The position numbers and the translations under genes are program-made. From JACKBC01 sp041391125 (GTDB lineage Bacteria; Chloroflexota; Anaerolineae; Caldilineales; Caldilineaceae): a stretch of DNA of 64,000 bases. Of this stretch, positions 17,647 through 28,449 are shown one piece after another (positions within the stretch are counted from its first letter, which is position 1; each line of letters begins with the position of its first letter). The stretch spans positions 19,670 through 83,669 of the forward strand of contig JAWKON010000040.1 in the NCBI GenBank assembly GCA_041391125.1. The letters run 5' to 3'. The notes beneath the pieces were generated by a model. The model did not search any database, had not been told where the DNA came from, and was given only the letters and a program-made list of their open reading frames with translations.

Positions 17647-19188
17647 GTGTTGTACGCATCAATAGGCGCTGTGTGGGTTGCAAGTTTGATGGCTATCATC
17701 TTTCTTGCCGCCTATTTTCATTCCTTGCTCAATCAAGAGACGGCTGTCGAACCGGCTGCTGGCTACTTTTGGGATGCCACGCGCCGTTTTGCTTCCTATT
17801 GTTTAGCCCTCTCCATTTTCTACGCCGGCATGGGGCGGCAGGTGCTGGATCTGCCTGTGCTGATCGCTTTTCAGCTCACAAACGCACCATTTGCGCTCTG
17901 GTCGGCGGAAACATGGTTCTTTTTAGCCCTCTTCTGTTTACTCATCTCCTCCTATTGGCTCATTGTTGAAATTGAATGGCGCTCGGGCCTTCTGGCCATC
18001 GGCGCCATATTGGCGCTAGTGCTGAGCCTGGCGCGCCCACGTCGACCGCGCCGACCGGCGCCTGGACATTTGCAGCCCGCACCTTATTTAACGCCCAGCA
18101 ATGCCGAGCGCGGCAGCTTTGCCTTGCGCCGCTCGGCGCTGCTAACCAGCGCGGCGGCAATTCTGCTCCTATTAGCGGGTTGGCAGGTGTTACGCCTGCT
18201 CGATTTCCCCAGCACGTTGAGCCAGGCGCTGGGCGATTCACCCGTAGTGGGGCTGCTGCCCAGCCAGCGTTTTACGCCCACGCCCACGCCCGATCTACCC
18301 GCCCAGGCCATGGGCGTGTTGGCCGGTGAACAGGCAGCGCAGCCTGCGGCCAACACCTTAGTGGATAACGCAGCGGATAACACGGCGGAAGCCGATACTG
18401 CGGCGCAGCCAATCCCGCCAACGCCCGTCCCAACTTTGCCGCCGGCCTCCACACCGCTGCCCACGCCGACCTGGACGCCCACGCCCGGCCCCGATAATTC
18501 GCCTTTTGCCCTCATCCAAAATGCGGCGGGCGTCAATGCCCGCACCGAACCCAGCCTGGACGGTACAGTGACCACCATTTTGCGCCCAGGCACGGTGGCG
18601 CCCATTATGGAGCAGACGGCGGATGGCCAGTGGCTACGGGTGCGTTTGGAGAGCGGTGACGCCTGGGTGGCCGCGTGGGTAGTCGAAATATCGCAGCCCT
18701 TTACGCAACCGGCCGCGGCGCCGCAAGCCGTAGCCGTTGAGCCCACGGCGACCGCGACAGCAGCGCCGCCCGTCGCGCCCGCCACCGCCGCGCCTGTTGC
18801 CGACGCCAATCAACAAACCGTCAGCGCCTCCAGCGTGGCGCCCAATCGTGCGCAAAACAGCTATTCGGTCTATCTGGATTCGCCGCCCAATGGCTTTGCT
18901 TCCAACGATGAATTCAAATTCCGTTGGAATGCCAGCTTTGTGCCCGCCGCCAACCAGACCTTTGAAGTGGTGATCTGGGGCGCCGGGCAAGACGCCATGA
19001 CCGACGGCATTAGCCTGGGACGGGCGCTGCCGCCCACGTCCGATCAGCCAGCGCAATTCACGGCCAGCCTGGCCCAACGCAACCTAGCGGCGGGAACGTA
19101 CCGCTGGGGCGTGGTGCTCATCCAGCGCGAGCCGTATCGGCGGCTGGCGCTCCTCAGCTCCGACGGCCAGATCATTTTTGCTCCATAA
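17647..19188 (+). CDS. Membrane protein with bacterial SH3 domain
   Basis: 513 residues. Two to three transmembrane helices lie in the first 130 residues (YASIGAVWVASLMAIIFLAA; WFFLALFCLLISSYWLIVEI; LLAIGAILALVLSLARP), and a fourth is at about 160-180 (SALLTSAAAILLLLAGWQVL). A long Ala/Pro/Thr-rich exported linker follows (about 205-285). A bacterial SH3 domain at about 290-352 reads ALIQNAAGVNARTEPSLDGT and VAPIMEQTADGQWLRVRLES. After another Ala/Thr linker comes a C-terminal domain (FRWNASFVPAANQTFEVVIW) resembling those found in Chloroflexota surface proteins. The start is GTG/TTG-ambiguous; the frame-open ATG-like start near 17647 is used. Probably binds the cell envelope; function unknown. 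Confidence 0.75.
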   Translation: MLYASIGAVWVASLMAIIFLAAYFHSLLNQETAVEPAAGYFWDATRRFASYCLALSIFYAGMGRQVLDLPVLIAFQLTNAPFALWSAETWFFLALFCLLISSYWLIVEIEWRSGLLAIGAILALVLSLARPRRPRRPAPGHLQPAPYLTPSNAERGSFALRRSALLTSAAAILLLLAGWQVLRLLDFPSTLSQALGDSPVVGLLPSQRFTPTPTPDLPAQAMGVLAGEQAAQPAANTLVDNAADNTAEADTAAQPIPPTPVPTLPPASTPLPTPTWTPTPGPDNSPFALIQNAAGVNARTEPSLDGTVTTILRPGTVAPIMEQTADGQWLRVRLESGDAWVAAWVVEISQPFTQPAAAPQAVAVEPTATATAAPPVAPATAAPVADANQQTVSASSVAPNRAQNSYSVYLDSPPNGFASNDEFKFRWNASFVPAANQTFEVVIWGAGQDAMTDGISLGRALPPTSDQPAQFTASLAQRNLAAGTYRWGVVLIQREPYRRLALLSSDGQIIFAP

Positions 19189-19210
19189 CCAATCATCATA
19201 GAGGAACTTC

Positions 19211-20014
19211 ATGGATACATATCGCGTAAAGCCCGGCGCCAAAATCAAGCTGAACAAGTGGGATCCCGATGGGGGAGAGTCCGCGGAAATTGGCAAAAAG
19301 GCCGGCACAAAGGAGATGCTCAAGCTGAATGATCGGCTGGAAGAGTTACAGGAGTTGCTCTACGCCGAGAACAAGCAGAAGGTGCTGATCGTGCTGCAAG
19401 CCATGGACACCGGCGGCAAGGATGGCGCCATTCGCCACGTATTCGACGGCGTCAATCCGCAGGGCGTGCGCGTGGCCTCATTCAAAGTACCCACGCCCGA
19501 GGAAATGGCCCACGACTATCTGTGGCGCGTGCATAAACAGACGCCCGGCCGCGGCGAAATGGTGATCTTCAACCGCAGCCATTATGAAGATGTGCTGGTG
19601 GTGCGCGTTCACGAGCTGGTGCCCAAAGAGGTGTGGAGCCGCCGCTATGAGCAGATCAACAATTTTGAGCGGCTGCTGGCGGAAGAGGGAACGACTATTC
19701 TCAAGTTCTATCTGCACATTTCGCCGGATGAACAAAAGGAGCGCCTGCAAGCCCGGCTGGACGAGCCGCACAAAAATTGGAAATTTAGCACCGGTGACCT
19801 GGCCGAACGCAAGCGCTGGGACGAATACATGCAGGCGTACGAAGATATGCTGACCAAAACCAGCACTGAGTGGGCGCCCTGGTACATCATCCCCGCCAAC
19901 CGCAAATGGCTGCGCAACCTGCTCATGTCGCAGATCATTGTGGATACGCTAGCGGGGCTGGATATGCAGTATCCGGCGCCGGAGGAGGGGTTGGACAAGA
20001 TTGTTGTTGAGTAG
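19211..20014 (+). CDS. ppk2: Polyphosphate kinase 2 (class III-like)
   Basis: 267 residues, the usual length for a single-domain PPK2. Uses polyphosphate to phosphorylate AMP or ADP. Walker A MDTGGKDGAIRHVFDG (about residues 65-80). Walker B-like FNRSHYEDVLVVRVHELVP (about 120-138), whose N-R-S-H-Y-E-D form is typical of class III rather than the D-R-S-W-Y of class I/II. Lid region WKFSTGDLAERKRWDEY and C-terminal APWYIIPANRKWLRNL. Start 19211 follows a GAGGAA box. It converges on a polyphosphate glucokinase gene, suggesting a local polyphosphate-handling pair. Confidence 0.93.
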   Translation: MDTYRVKPGAKIKLNKWDPDGGESAEIGKKAGTKEMLKLNDRLEELQELLYAENKQKVLIVLQAMDTGGKDGAIRHVFDGVNPQGVRVASFKVPTPEEMAHDYLWRVHKQTPGRGEMVIFNRSHYEDVLVVRVHELVPKEVWSRRYEQINNFERLLAEEGTTILKFYLHISPDEQKERLQARLDEPHKNWKFSTGDLAERKRWDEYMQAYEDMLTKTSTEWAPWYIIPANRKWLRNLLMSQIIVDTLAGLDMQYPAPEEGLDKIVVE

Positions 20015-20016
20015 AA

Positions 20017-20108
20017 GATGCAGGGGTGAAGGGGTGAAGGGGTGACTTCGACAGGCTCAGTCACCCTTTCACCTTGTCACCCTTTCACCCCTGCCATCTC
20101 CTCACCTT
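20017..20108. repeat. GGGGTGAAGGGGTGA / TCACCCTTTCACC inverted repeat between convergent genes
   Basis: GGGGTGAA units on the left and TCACCCTTTCACCTTGTCACC units on the right of GACTTCGACAGGCTCAGTC form a hairpin in the 95-base gap between the convergent ppk2 and glucokinase genes. It could serve as a bidirectional terminator. Confidence 0.7.
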
Positions 20109-20109
20109 G

Positions 20110-20847
20110 TCAAAGCAACTCCTGCGCGGCCAGCGCCGCCCCAATGATCCCGGCGTCGTTAAACATCTGCGCCGGGACGATTTCGGCCCGCGTGGTGAGA
20201 TAGGGAAAGAATTTCTCATGGCGTTTGCTCACGCCGCCGCCGATGATAAAGAGGTCGGGCGAAAAGAGCATCTCCATGTAGTTCAAATATTCATCCACCC
20301 GCTTGCCCCACTTTTTCCAGCTTAAATCCTCATCCTTGCGGATCTGGGCGGAGGCGCGGTGTTCGGCATCCATGCCCTTGAACTCGACGTGGCCAAATTC
20401 GGTATTGGGCACCAAATGTCCATTCACAAAAATGGCGCTGCCGATGCCCGTGCCAAAGGTGAGTACAATTACAACGCCATCGTGACCGCGCCCGGCGCCA
20501 AAACGCATTTCGGCAATGCCGGCGGCGTCGGCATCGTTAAGCACGCGTACAGGATAGCCGGTCGCCTCGCGGAAGAGCGCCTCCGCATTTGTGCCAATCC
20601 ACGACTTGTCCACATTGGCCGCCGACATGGCCACGCCGTGCAAGATCACGGCTGGAAAGGTGCAGCCAAACGGCCCCTTTAGATCGAAATAGTTCACAAC
20701 TTCTTTGACCACACCCGCCACCGCCGCCGGGGTGGCTGGCTGCGGCGTGTCAATGCGATGGCGCTCGGTGCTAAATTCGCCTTTTTCTACGTTTACGGGC
20801 GCGCCTTTCACGCCGCTGCCGCCAATATCTATGCCTAGTATGTCCAC
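20110..20847 (-). CDS. ppgK: Polyphosphate glucokinase (ROK family)
   Basis: 245 residues. Phosphorylates glucose using polyphosphate (or ATP). Motifs: phosphate-binding DIGGSGVKGAPV (residues 6-17), GCTFPAVILHGVA, NDADAAGIAEMRFGAG (catalytic Asp region), VLTFGTGIGSAIFVNGHL, and ELGH-like FGHVEFKG. The short length and absence of the long zinc loop of typical ROK kinases match the PpgK subgroup. GTG start at 20847 with an AAGGAGC box. Convergent with ppk2. Confidence 0.9.
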   Translation of the reverse strand: MDILGIDIGGSGVKGAPVNVEKGEFSTERHRIDTPQPATPAAVAGVVKEVVNYFDLKGPFGCTFPAVILHGVAMSAANVDKSWIGTNAEALFREATGYPVRVLNDADAAGIAEMRFGAGRGHDGVVIVLTFGTGIGSAIFVNGHLVPNTEFGHVEFKGMDAEHRASAQIRKDEDLSWKKWGKRVDEYLNYMEMLFSPDLFIIGGGVSKRHEKFFPYLTTRAEIVPAQMFNDAGIIGAALAAQELL

Positions 20848-20867
20848 GCGTTGCTCCTTGTTGAGGG

Positions 20868-20955
20868 ATTGGGGAGTAAGGATTGGGGATTAGGGGTTGG
20901 GATCCACCAGACGAACTGACGCCGTTTTCCCAATCCCCAATCCCCGATCCCCATA
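20868..20955. repeat. GGGGATTGGG / CCCAATCCCC inverted repeat
   Basis: GGATTGGGGAGTAAGGATTG and GGGGATTAGGGG on the left pair with CCCAATCCCCAATCCCCGAT on the right around a GGATCCACCAG centre. Lies upstream of ppgK on its 5' side. Confidence 0.7.
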
Positions 20956-21022
20956 TATCTTGATACCCTATTTTACCCCAGACGAATAAAGAATGTTAAT
21001 TCGGGCTAAACTTATACGAGCC

Positions 21023-22663
21023 CTACACCACCAGCGCCATGCCGTCGGAGCCGGTGTCGGCGCCGCCGGAGAGGGCGCCAGTCTGCGGGTCGATGCCGAT
21101 GGCGTGGACCAGGGCCAGGCCACCGTGGCTATAGGGCAGCCGCACTATCGGGTGCATCTTGCGCACCTCGGCGCACACGTACTCGGGGATGCGCATTTGG
21201 CAGCGAATGGGGCCGATTTGACAATCGATGCGCGGTGCGTGGACGGCCTCGGCCACGCTCATGCCAAAGTCCAGCACGTTGAGAATCACCTGCAAATTGG
21301 AGGTGATAATGCGCGTGGCGCCGGGCGAACCGAGCACCAGCCGCGGCTGGCCCTCCTGATAGACAATGGTGGGGGCCATGCCGGTGGTGCGCCCTTTGCT
21401 CGGTGCAATCGAATTGGGATGGCCGGGCAGCGGATGGAAGTTGATCATCGAATTGTTGTACATAAAGCCCAGCCCCGGCGTGATCACGCCCGAGGATGAG
21501 CCCAGCGAATGGGTCAGCGCCACACAGTTGCCGGCCGCATCCACCACGGTGACGTGGGTGGTGTGCGGCGTTTCGGTGGCCGTGAAGTTGACTTCGATCG
21601 CGTCGCCGCGTTCGATCTTGGCGCGCCAGTGAGCGGCCCGCTCTTTGGACATCATCCATTCCGTGGGCACGTTTTCAAATTGAGGATCGGCCATAAAGGG
21701 GTTGCGGTCGGCAAAGGCGGCCTTCATGGCCAGCCCCACGCGGTAAATATATTCGGGCGAATTGTGGCCCAGGCTGGCCAGGTCCCAGCCTTCCAAAATG
21801 TTGAGAATGGCAATCAGCGTGGCGCCGCCGTGGGGGGGTCCGCTGCTGCTGATTTTGTAGCCGCGATAGGTGCCGGTCACCGGCTCTTCGTCGCGCAGCG
21901 CATAATTTTCTAAATCCTGTTTGGTCACAAAGCCGCCGTTGGCCGCCAGATCGCTGGCCATGCGGTCGGCCAATTCGCCGTAATAAAAATCGGCGGCGCC
22001 CTTTTCACCCAGATAGCGCAAAGTGCTGGCGTAATCGGGGTTGCGCAGCGTATTGCCCGTGTCGTAGGGTGTGCCGTCGGCGCGCAAATAGATGCGACTG
22101 GCTTCGGCATTGGCCTCGATATAGTCGCGCAGCGTCACCGATTCGGGATAGGCGCGCGGCGCTTTCCAGCGGTTGGCCTGATAGTTGCTCACCACGTAGC
22201 CTTCCTCGGCTACAGCGGCAGCCGGTTCAGCCGCCTGGGCCCACGAAATGGTGCCCCAGCGCTCCAGCATAGTGGAGAGCGCCTTGACCGTGCCTGGCGT
22301 GCAGACCGAGGTGTAGCCCACCATGTTGACTTTGTCGCGCAGGAAGTAGCCCCAGCCATCGGGGTCCGGGCGCAGCAGCCGGTCCGTCCACATGTCGGCG
22401 CTCACTTTGGCGCCGGCCAGCGCCGGCGCGTCCATCAGGATGTTGCGCCCGCCAGCGGGGCCGTCGACCGCCAGGTGCAGATTGAGCGACGCATAGCCGC
22501 CAATGCCGCACATCTGCGGGTCCACCACGGCCTGCACCAGCGCACAGGTCACAGCGGCATCGATGGCGTTGCCGCCCTTCATCAATACTTTGGCGCCTTC
22601 TTCAACCGCTACGGGCTGCGGCGCTACAATTGCATTCGGCATGATTTCCTCCAAGATTTTCAT
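21023..22663 (-). CDS. ggt: Gamma-glutamyltransferase-family Ntn hydrolase
   Basis: 546 residues, made as a proenzyme that cleaves itself to expose a nucleophilic threonine; transfers or hydrolyses gamma-glutamyl groups of glutathione-like compounds. N-terminal MPNAIVAPQPVAVEEGAKVL and GGNAIDAAVTCALVQAVVDP, GIGGYASL, then the autocleavage site TETPHTTHVTVVDAAGN (Thr368 expected nucleophile), and SLGSSSGVITPGLGFMYNN and GMAPTIV of the small subunit. There is no signal peptide, so a cytoplasmic location is predicted, unlike periplasmic E. coli Ggt. The substrate may be another acylamide. First of two possible Met codons is used (22663 or 22642). Confidence 0.9.
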   Translation of the reverse strand: MKILEEIMPNAIVAPQPVAVEEGAKVLMKGGNAIDAAVTCALVQAVVDPQMCGIGGYASLNLHLAVDGPAGGRNILMDAPALAGAKVSADMWTDRLLRPDPDGWGYFLRDKVNMVGYTSVCTPGTVKALSTMLERWGTISWAQAAEPAAAVAEEGYVVSNYQANRWKAPRAYPESVTLRDYIEANAEASRIYLRADGTPYDTGNTLRNPDYASTLRYLGEKGAADFYYGELADRMASDLAANGGFVTKQDLENYALRDEEPVTGTYRGYKISSSGPPHGGATLIAILNILEGWDLASLGHNSPEYIYRVGLAMKAAFADRNPFMADPQFENVPTEWMMSKERAAHWRAKIERGDAIEVNFTATETPHTTHVTVVDAAGNCVALTHSLGSSSGVITPGLGFMYNNSMINFHPLPGHPNSIAPSKGRTTGMAPTIVYQEGQPRLVLGSPGATRIITSNLQVILNVLDFGMSVAEAVHAPRIDCQIGPIRCQMRIPEYVCAEVRKMHPIVRLPYSHGGLALVHAIGIDPQTGALSGGADTGSDGMALVV

Positions 22664-22677
22664 CGAAGATTTTGGTT

Positions 22678-22860
22678 GATCAACAGATTACACAGATTTG
22701 AAAGATTATATATTTCTATACAGCTACATCTTGGATATGGCAATTCACAAAGTAGCCGTAAAACGGCAAGGGGATGCCAGCTTTCAATAGGCTCAAACTT
22801 TGGGTGTTCCGAACGATTCCGAAAAAATAAAATCTTTTTAATCTGTGCAATCTGTTGATC
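22678..22860. repeat. GATCAACAGATT palindromic repeat, long-loop form
   Basis: Left arm from 22678 (GATCAACAGATTACACAGAT) and right arm ending CTGTTGATC at 22860, with about 110 unrelated bases between, similar in design to 5544-5746. Lies upstream of the ggt start. Confidence 0.85.
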
Positions 22861-22867
22861 CACTAAA

Positions 22868-22903
22868 AAGCAAAGGGTCCGGCTGATTGACCGGACCCTT
22901 TGC
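22868..22903 (-). terminator. Rho-independent terminator for the aldolase/dehydrogenase gene
   Basis: On the minus strand GCAAAGGGTCCGG and CCGGACCCTTTGC form a 13-bp stem with an 8-base loop, followed by TTTTTAG. It is oriented to stop transcripts coming from the gene at 23093-25083 before they enter ggt. Confidence 0.75.
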
Positions 22904-23006
22904 CCCACAACACCCTAAAGGAGAAAAGAGGAGAAAACGTGCACTGCTGTTCGTAACTGTATAGTAACACGTTTTTCTGGGTAAATCAGTCAGCCAGGCT
23001 ACGGAA

Positions 23007-23092
23007 GGGGGTAGGGAGTAGGGAGTAAGGAGTAGGGAGAGGGGTACACACGACTCCCTACTCCCAAATCCTTACTCCCTACTCCTTACTCC
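23007..23092. repeat. GGGAGTAGGGAGTAAGG / CCTTACTCC inverted repeat
   Basis: Tandem GGGAGTA units on the left and ACTCCCTACTCC units on the right flank GGGGTACACACGAC. Located immediately after the stop of the aldolase/dehydrogenase gene; the right arm abuts the stop codon. Confidence 0.7.
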
Positions 23093-25083
23093 TTAAATCA
23101 CGCGTTCGTTGCCGCCATCAATGGGGATCTGGGCGCCAGTGGTTTTGGCAAAGAGTGGGGTCGCCAGGGCGCAGGCCATCGCGGCGACATCGCGCGAGGT
23201 GATTTCCACTTTAAGCACGTTGTTGGTTTTGTATTCGTCCACGCTGATGCCATAGCTGGCGGCGCGCTTTTGCAGCATGTCGGGCGTCCAGATGCCGGTG
23301 TCGAAGACGGCATTGGGATGCAGCACGTTGACGCGGATGCCGGCCGCGCCCAGTTCCAATGCGGCCACGCGCGCCAGTTGCGTGAGCCCCGCTTTGGCCG
23401 CCGAATAGGCCGCGGCGCACGGGCCGGGTGCGGGTACATTTTTGGATGCGATGAAAACCACCGCCGGATCGATGCCCATCTCCAGATAGGGGATGCAAAA
23501 CTGAAGCAGCCGCTGGTGGCTGGTCAGATTGAGCGCCAGGCTGCGCTCCACTGCTCGCGGCCCATGTGGGCAATGGGCTGGCTGGAGGGAAGACGCCGGC
23601 ATTGCCAATCAGGATGTCGATGCCGCCAAAGCGGCGCACGGTTTCCGCCACGGCCTGCTGCAATTCCTGATCCTTGGTCACATCGCAAATCATGCCCAGC
23701 ACGCCCGGCCGCGTACATTTCCTGAACTTGCGGCTGAATATCCAGCGCGGCCACCACCGCCCCCTGGGCATGGAGCGCCTCCACACAGGCGCGGCCAATG
23801 CCGCTGGCCGCGCCGGTCACAATGGCGATCTTGCCCTGCAGCGGCGGCGTGCTGCCCCCCTTTTTAAGCTTGGCCTGCTCCAGCTCCCAATATTCAATGT
23901 CAAAAATCTCCCGCTCGCCCAGCGTCTGCCAGCGCTCCAGCGCTTCGGCAGCGTGGATGGCGCGGATGGTGTGGCGCTTGATGTCGTTGACAATGTTGAC
24001 GGCGCCGACCGTGCGCCCAAAGGCCACCGTCCCCGCCCCCGGCCAGACGGCCCAGCGCGGGGCGGCGTCCAGCATGGTCAAATGGCCGTCGGTGTGGCGT
24101 TCAAAATAGGCGGTATAGTTTTGGGCAAAAGCGGCCACATCGGCATCAATCTGCGCGGGCGCAATGGCTGCGTCGCCGCTGAGCACCAGCGGAATGCGGC
24201 CGGTGCGGATCACGTGGTCGGGCGTGAGCAGGCCGCGCGTGGCCACATTGGCCACATTGGGCAGGTTGGCAAAGCGCACGGCCTCCGCCGAGGCGTCGGT
24301 CACGGCCAGCAGCGGCGCGCCCAGCATGTGCGAAACGGCGCGGCGCAAGTGGGCCAGCGCCGGTAGATTTTCGTCCGCAGGTTCGACTTCGACCGATGCA
24401 AAAGCGCGCGCATTGGCGGCAATATATTCTTCGGCCTGGTTGACCAGCGCAATGTGCTTTTCATAACTTGCGCGGGCGCTGTCGGCAAAAGTGAAGAGGC
24501 CGTGGCTCATGAGCAGAATGCCGCTTAATTTGTCCCAATCCACGTTGCGCGTCATTTCATAGACCGTGCGCGCCAGCACAAAGCCAGGCATGACGTAGGG
24601 TACAAAGAACATGTCCGGCCCGAAGAGTTCGCGAATGCGCGCCGCGCCGTCGGGCGTGTTGCAGATGGTGCAGATGGCGTCGGCGTGCGAATGATCCACA
24701 TAGCGAAAGGGGATAATGGCGTGCAGGATGGCTTCCACCGAGGGATTGGGCGCATTGGGGTCCAGCATGGCGGCGCGCTGGTGTTTGACCATGTCGCTGT
24801 CGCTTAATTGCGGTAGGTCGGCCATGCGCCGCAGCGTATCCATGCGCACGGGGGCAAAACCGGGCGCCGCAATCGTCCCCAAATCCCAGCCGCTGCCCTT
24901 GACATAGAGCACCTCCACTGGGTCGCCAAACAGGTCCGGCACGGTGGCTTTCACCGATGTATTGCCGCCGCCGTGCAGCACCAGCGCCGGATCGCCGCCC
25001 AGCAGCCGCGACGAATAGACGCGCAGTTGCAGCGGGTCGTCGGCAAAAGGGGCGGCGTCGGCTTCATTCCAAAGACTTTTCAT
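23093..25083 (-). CDS. Bifunctional class II aldolase / short-chain dehydrogenase (RhaD-like), frameshifted
   Basis: About 660 residues. The N-terminal part (1-400) is a class II aldolase/adducin domain: LVLHGGGNTSVKA, the zinc-site motifs FRYVDHSHADAICTI and LLMSHGLFTFADS. The C-terminal part is a Rossmann dehydrogenase: GKIAIVTGAASGIGRACVEA, then after a shift near 23715 LIGNAGVFPPAS, and after another near 23600 the YSAAKAGLTQLARVAALELG segment with catalytic Tyr and Lys, ending NERVI. This fusion is known for rhamnulose-1-phosphate aldolase/lactaldehyde dehydrogenase-type enzymes of sugar catabolism. Two single-base shifts fall in the dehydrogenase half only. Confidence 0.87.
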
Positions 25084-25097
25084 GATTCCTCTTTATT

Positions 25098-25160
25098 GAT
25101 CAACAGCTTTAACAGATTCAAGAGATTTTTCCTTTATGGTTTGTGAAATCTTTAAATGAG
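25098..25160. repeat. Degenerate GATCAACAG repeat arm
   Basis: GATCAACAGCTTTAACAGAT followed by AAGAGATTTTTCC and a weak right arm (TGTGAAATCTTTAAATGAG). A decayed member of the family, at the 5' side of the aldolase gene. The rest of the spacer to 25442 shows no gene or structure I can support. Confidence 0.6.
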
Positions 25161-25442
25161 TTGAACACCAAGTGGTGGTGTTAGGCTATCATGTTTCCGT
25201 TTGCTTGTTCCGTATTACTTGACGAAACCCAGACATTTGCCACAACGCAACCCTACGCCTAGCTTATGCGAGACGGGTGAATGTCAGGCTGCTGGAAAAT
25301 GTCAGGCTTTTGGGGGGCGGACGGAAGCCGTGTCCGAATGCTATGGGGGTAAGATCACAGACGACACCCAATCTATTTCTACTACGGTTCGACAAAACAA
25401 TCCACACCTCCTCGTCGACGCCGCAGTAAAAGGAGCATCCAA

Positions 25443-25688
25443 ATGAATATCCTCATCACGTACCTGGCAATGGGGCTTGGCGCACTGTTTTTCGGCATTA
25501 CGCTTGTATTGGCCCTGCTGTTTCGCATGACTACGCACCGCCGCAGCATGTACGACATTTGCGCCAACACGCAGGATGGCAAAGGCTGCCTCATGAGTGT
25601 GATCTGTCTGAGCACCCTACTGGTCTGCATCCTCTGTTTGGTGGTGGCCATAGGGAATACCACGACGGTCGGCGCGTTGGGAGGATAG
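25443..25688 (+). CDS. Small membrane protein of unknown function
   Basis: 81 residues with two hydrophobic helices (about 5-28, ITYLAMGLGALFFGITLVLA; about 50-72, MSVICLSTLLVCILCLVVAI) joined by a Cys-containing polar loop (MYDICANTQDGKGC). A strong AAAGGAG box lies 8 bases upstream of the ATG, and the gene sits alone between opposing neighbours, which together support it being real. I do not recognise a family. Confidence 0.55.
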   Translation: MNILITYLAMGLGALFFGITLVLALLFRMTTHRRSMYDICANTQDGKGCLMSVICLSTLLVCILCLVVAIGNTTTVGALGG

Positions 25689-25690
25689 AC

Positions 25691-26380
25691 TCACCCGTCC
25701 TCTAACACCCAGGCCAAATCCGCCACCGATTCGACAATATGCGTGTGCGGCGCGGCTTTGAGCCGTTCCAGCGTGTGGGCGCCGGAGAGGACGCCTACGT
25801 TGAGCGCCGCGCCGGCGTTGTGGCCCGCCGCCAAATCCAGGGCCGTGTCGCCCACAGTCATCACATTGTGGACGCTGACGACGCCGGTTTTTTCCATGGC
25901 GCGAAAAATCATATAGGGCGCGGGGCGGCCCATGGGCACATCGTCGCCACAGACCACGGCGTCAATGGCGCCGCGATCCAGAGGCAGATAGGTGAGAATG
26001 GCGGCCACCATGTCGCGGTCAAAGCCGGTGTTTAGGGCAATTTTGAGGCCGCGTTGGCGCAACTCGCGCAATGTTTGCTCTACCCCGGGGATGAGCGCGA
26101 TGCCATTGGCAGCAAAACTGGCGCGCAAAAATTCGCCAAAGGCAGCATACGTTTCTGCGGTCTGTTTATCCAACGCCGGCTCATCGGCGCCAATCTTTTC
26201 AGCCAGCAGCGTGCGGATGGCCGTGCGTTTGGCGGCGCCGCGCACGTTGGCAAGCTGCGCCGGCGTGATTTGAATGCCGCGCGTGGCCATGGCGGCGTCA
26301 AAGGCGGCGGGTACTTCGCCGCGGTCTTGGATGGTGGTGCCGGCCATATCGAGCACAGCCAGTTCAATTTGGGGTTTCAT
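25691..26380 (-). CDS. Phosphonatase-like HAD hydrolase
   Basis: 229 residues from ATG 26380. The frame stays open upstream through the Yip1 gene, but the family N-terminus begins here (IELAVLDMAGTTIQDRGEVP). HAD motifs: nucleophile Asp in LDMAGTT, motif II LKIALNTGFD, motif III Lys/Arg region MGRPAPYMIFRAME, and motif IV VMTVGDTALDLAAGHNAGA. The DMAGTT signature is that of phosphonatase-like proteins related to phosphonoacetaldehyde hydrolase, but the lysine-bearing cap typical of true PhnX is not evident, so the substrate is open. Five bases after the Yip1 gene, so probably co-transcribed. Confidence 0.82.
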   Translation of the reverse strand: MKPQIELAVLDMAGTTIQDRGEVPAAFDAAMATRGIQITPAQLANVRGAAKRTAIRTLLAEKIGADEPALDKQTAETYAAFGEFLRASFAANGIALIPGVEQTLRELRQRGLKIALNTGFDRDMVAAILTYLPLDRGAIDAVVCGDDVPMGRPAPYMIFRAMEKTGVVSVHNVMTVGDTALDLAAGHNAGAALNVGVLSGAHTLERLKAAPHTHIVESVADLAWVLEDG

Positions 26381-26385
26381 GCAGA

Positions 26386-27029
26386 TTAACCGTTCGTGTT
26401 GGAAACAATCAAGGCCCCGATTAGTGCTGCGCCGCAGAAAATAAAGAGTCCGAAAATAATAATGGGGACTAGTGCGACCACAATGGCTTTGCCGGAGGTC
26501 AGCCTGTGTTCTACTTTGGTGGCAAAATAGGTCAGCACGACCTGGTATATTAGGATAATGAAACTGACGCAACCACCGAGTAATGGCACCAACCCCAACA
26601 CTGCCGAAACAACGGTGAGCGGGGCATAGAATGTGGAAAGCAAGTAGGCGTAGCGGCCATATTCGCCCTGACCGCCCAACATGCGCGCCACCAGCCAAAA
26701 GATGCCCACCCCAATTAAGAAGGTGATTGGGGTCATGAGCAGCGAAAGCAAAATGCTGCCGATGGCCAATCCTGTGACCGCCCCGCCGGAGAACATCTGC
26801 GACATCTGTTGCGCCATTTCCGGCGGCAGGTCCATCTGCGCGAAGATCTGATCCATACCACCCATGGCGTTGATGCCAATGGCCGCGCGCAAAGCACCCA
26901 ACACCGCCGCGATCACCGCCGCGATCACCACCCAAATGACTGCTGTGGCAATCGTAGCATCGGGCTTGTTGCGTTCGGACTCATAAAATTCTTCGTTGGG
27001 GTTGGAGACGGCGGCAATCCAAGTCTGAA

Positions 27030-27048
<19 letters not shown>
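26386..27048 (-). CDS. Yip1-family membrane protein
   Basis: 220 residues with five predicted helices (for example AVIWVVIAAVIAAVLGALRA; GLAIGSILLSLLMTPITFLI; PLTVVSAVLGLVPLLGGCVS; IVVALVPIIIFGLFIFCGAA). The layout, with a Pro-rich second loop (MDLPPEMAQQM) and small-residue helices, matches bacterial YIP1 proteins, whose role is unknown. It overlaps the 3' end of the ABC ATPase frame by 19 bases and precedes the hydrolase by 5 bases. Confidence 0.75.
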
Positions 27049-28334
<1,286 letters not shown>

Positions 28335-28383
28335 ATTAATCATTTTGGAAAGGCATCACTTTGCGAGAATATTTGCGGGTATC

Positions 28384-28442
28384 TATTGCTTATTGCTGTA
28401 TAGCTCTCTAGCAAAGCAATACAGCTATACAGCAATAAGCAA
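28384..28442. repeat. Long perfect hairpin between ABC permease and ATPase genes
   Basis: TTGCTTATTGCTGTATAGCT and AGCTATACAGCAATAAGCAA are perfectly complementary over 20 bases with an 18-base loop. It falls between the permease stop (28450) and the ATPase start, so it could lower downstream expression or protect mRNA. Confidence 0.8.
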
Positions 28443-28449
28443 ATAAAAC

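Noticed and set aside
26381..26935. N-terminal extension of the phosphonatase-like hydrolase
   Set aside because: Open frame only because it is out of phase with the real Yip1 gene; the hydrolase family begins at 26380.
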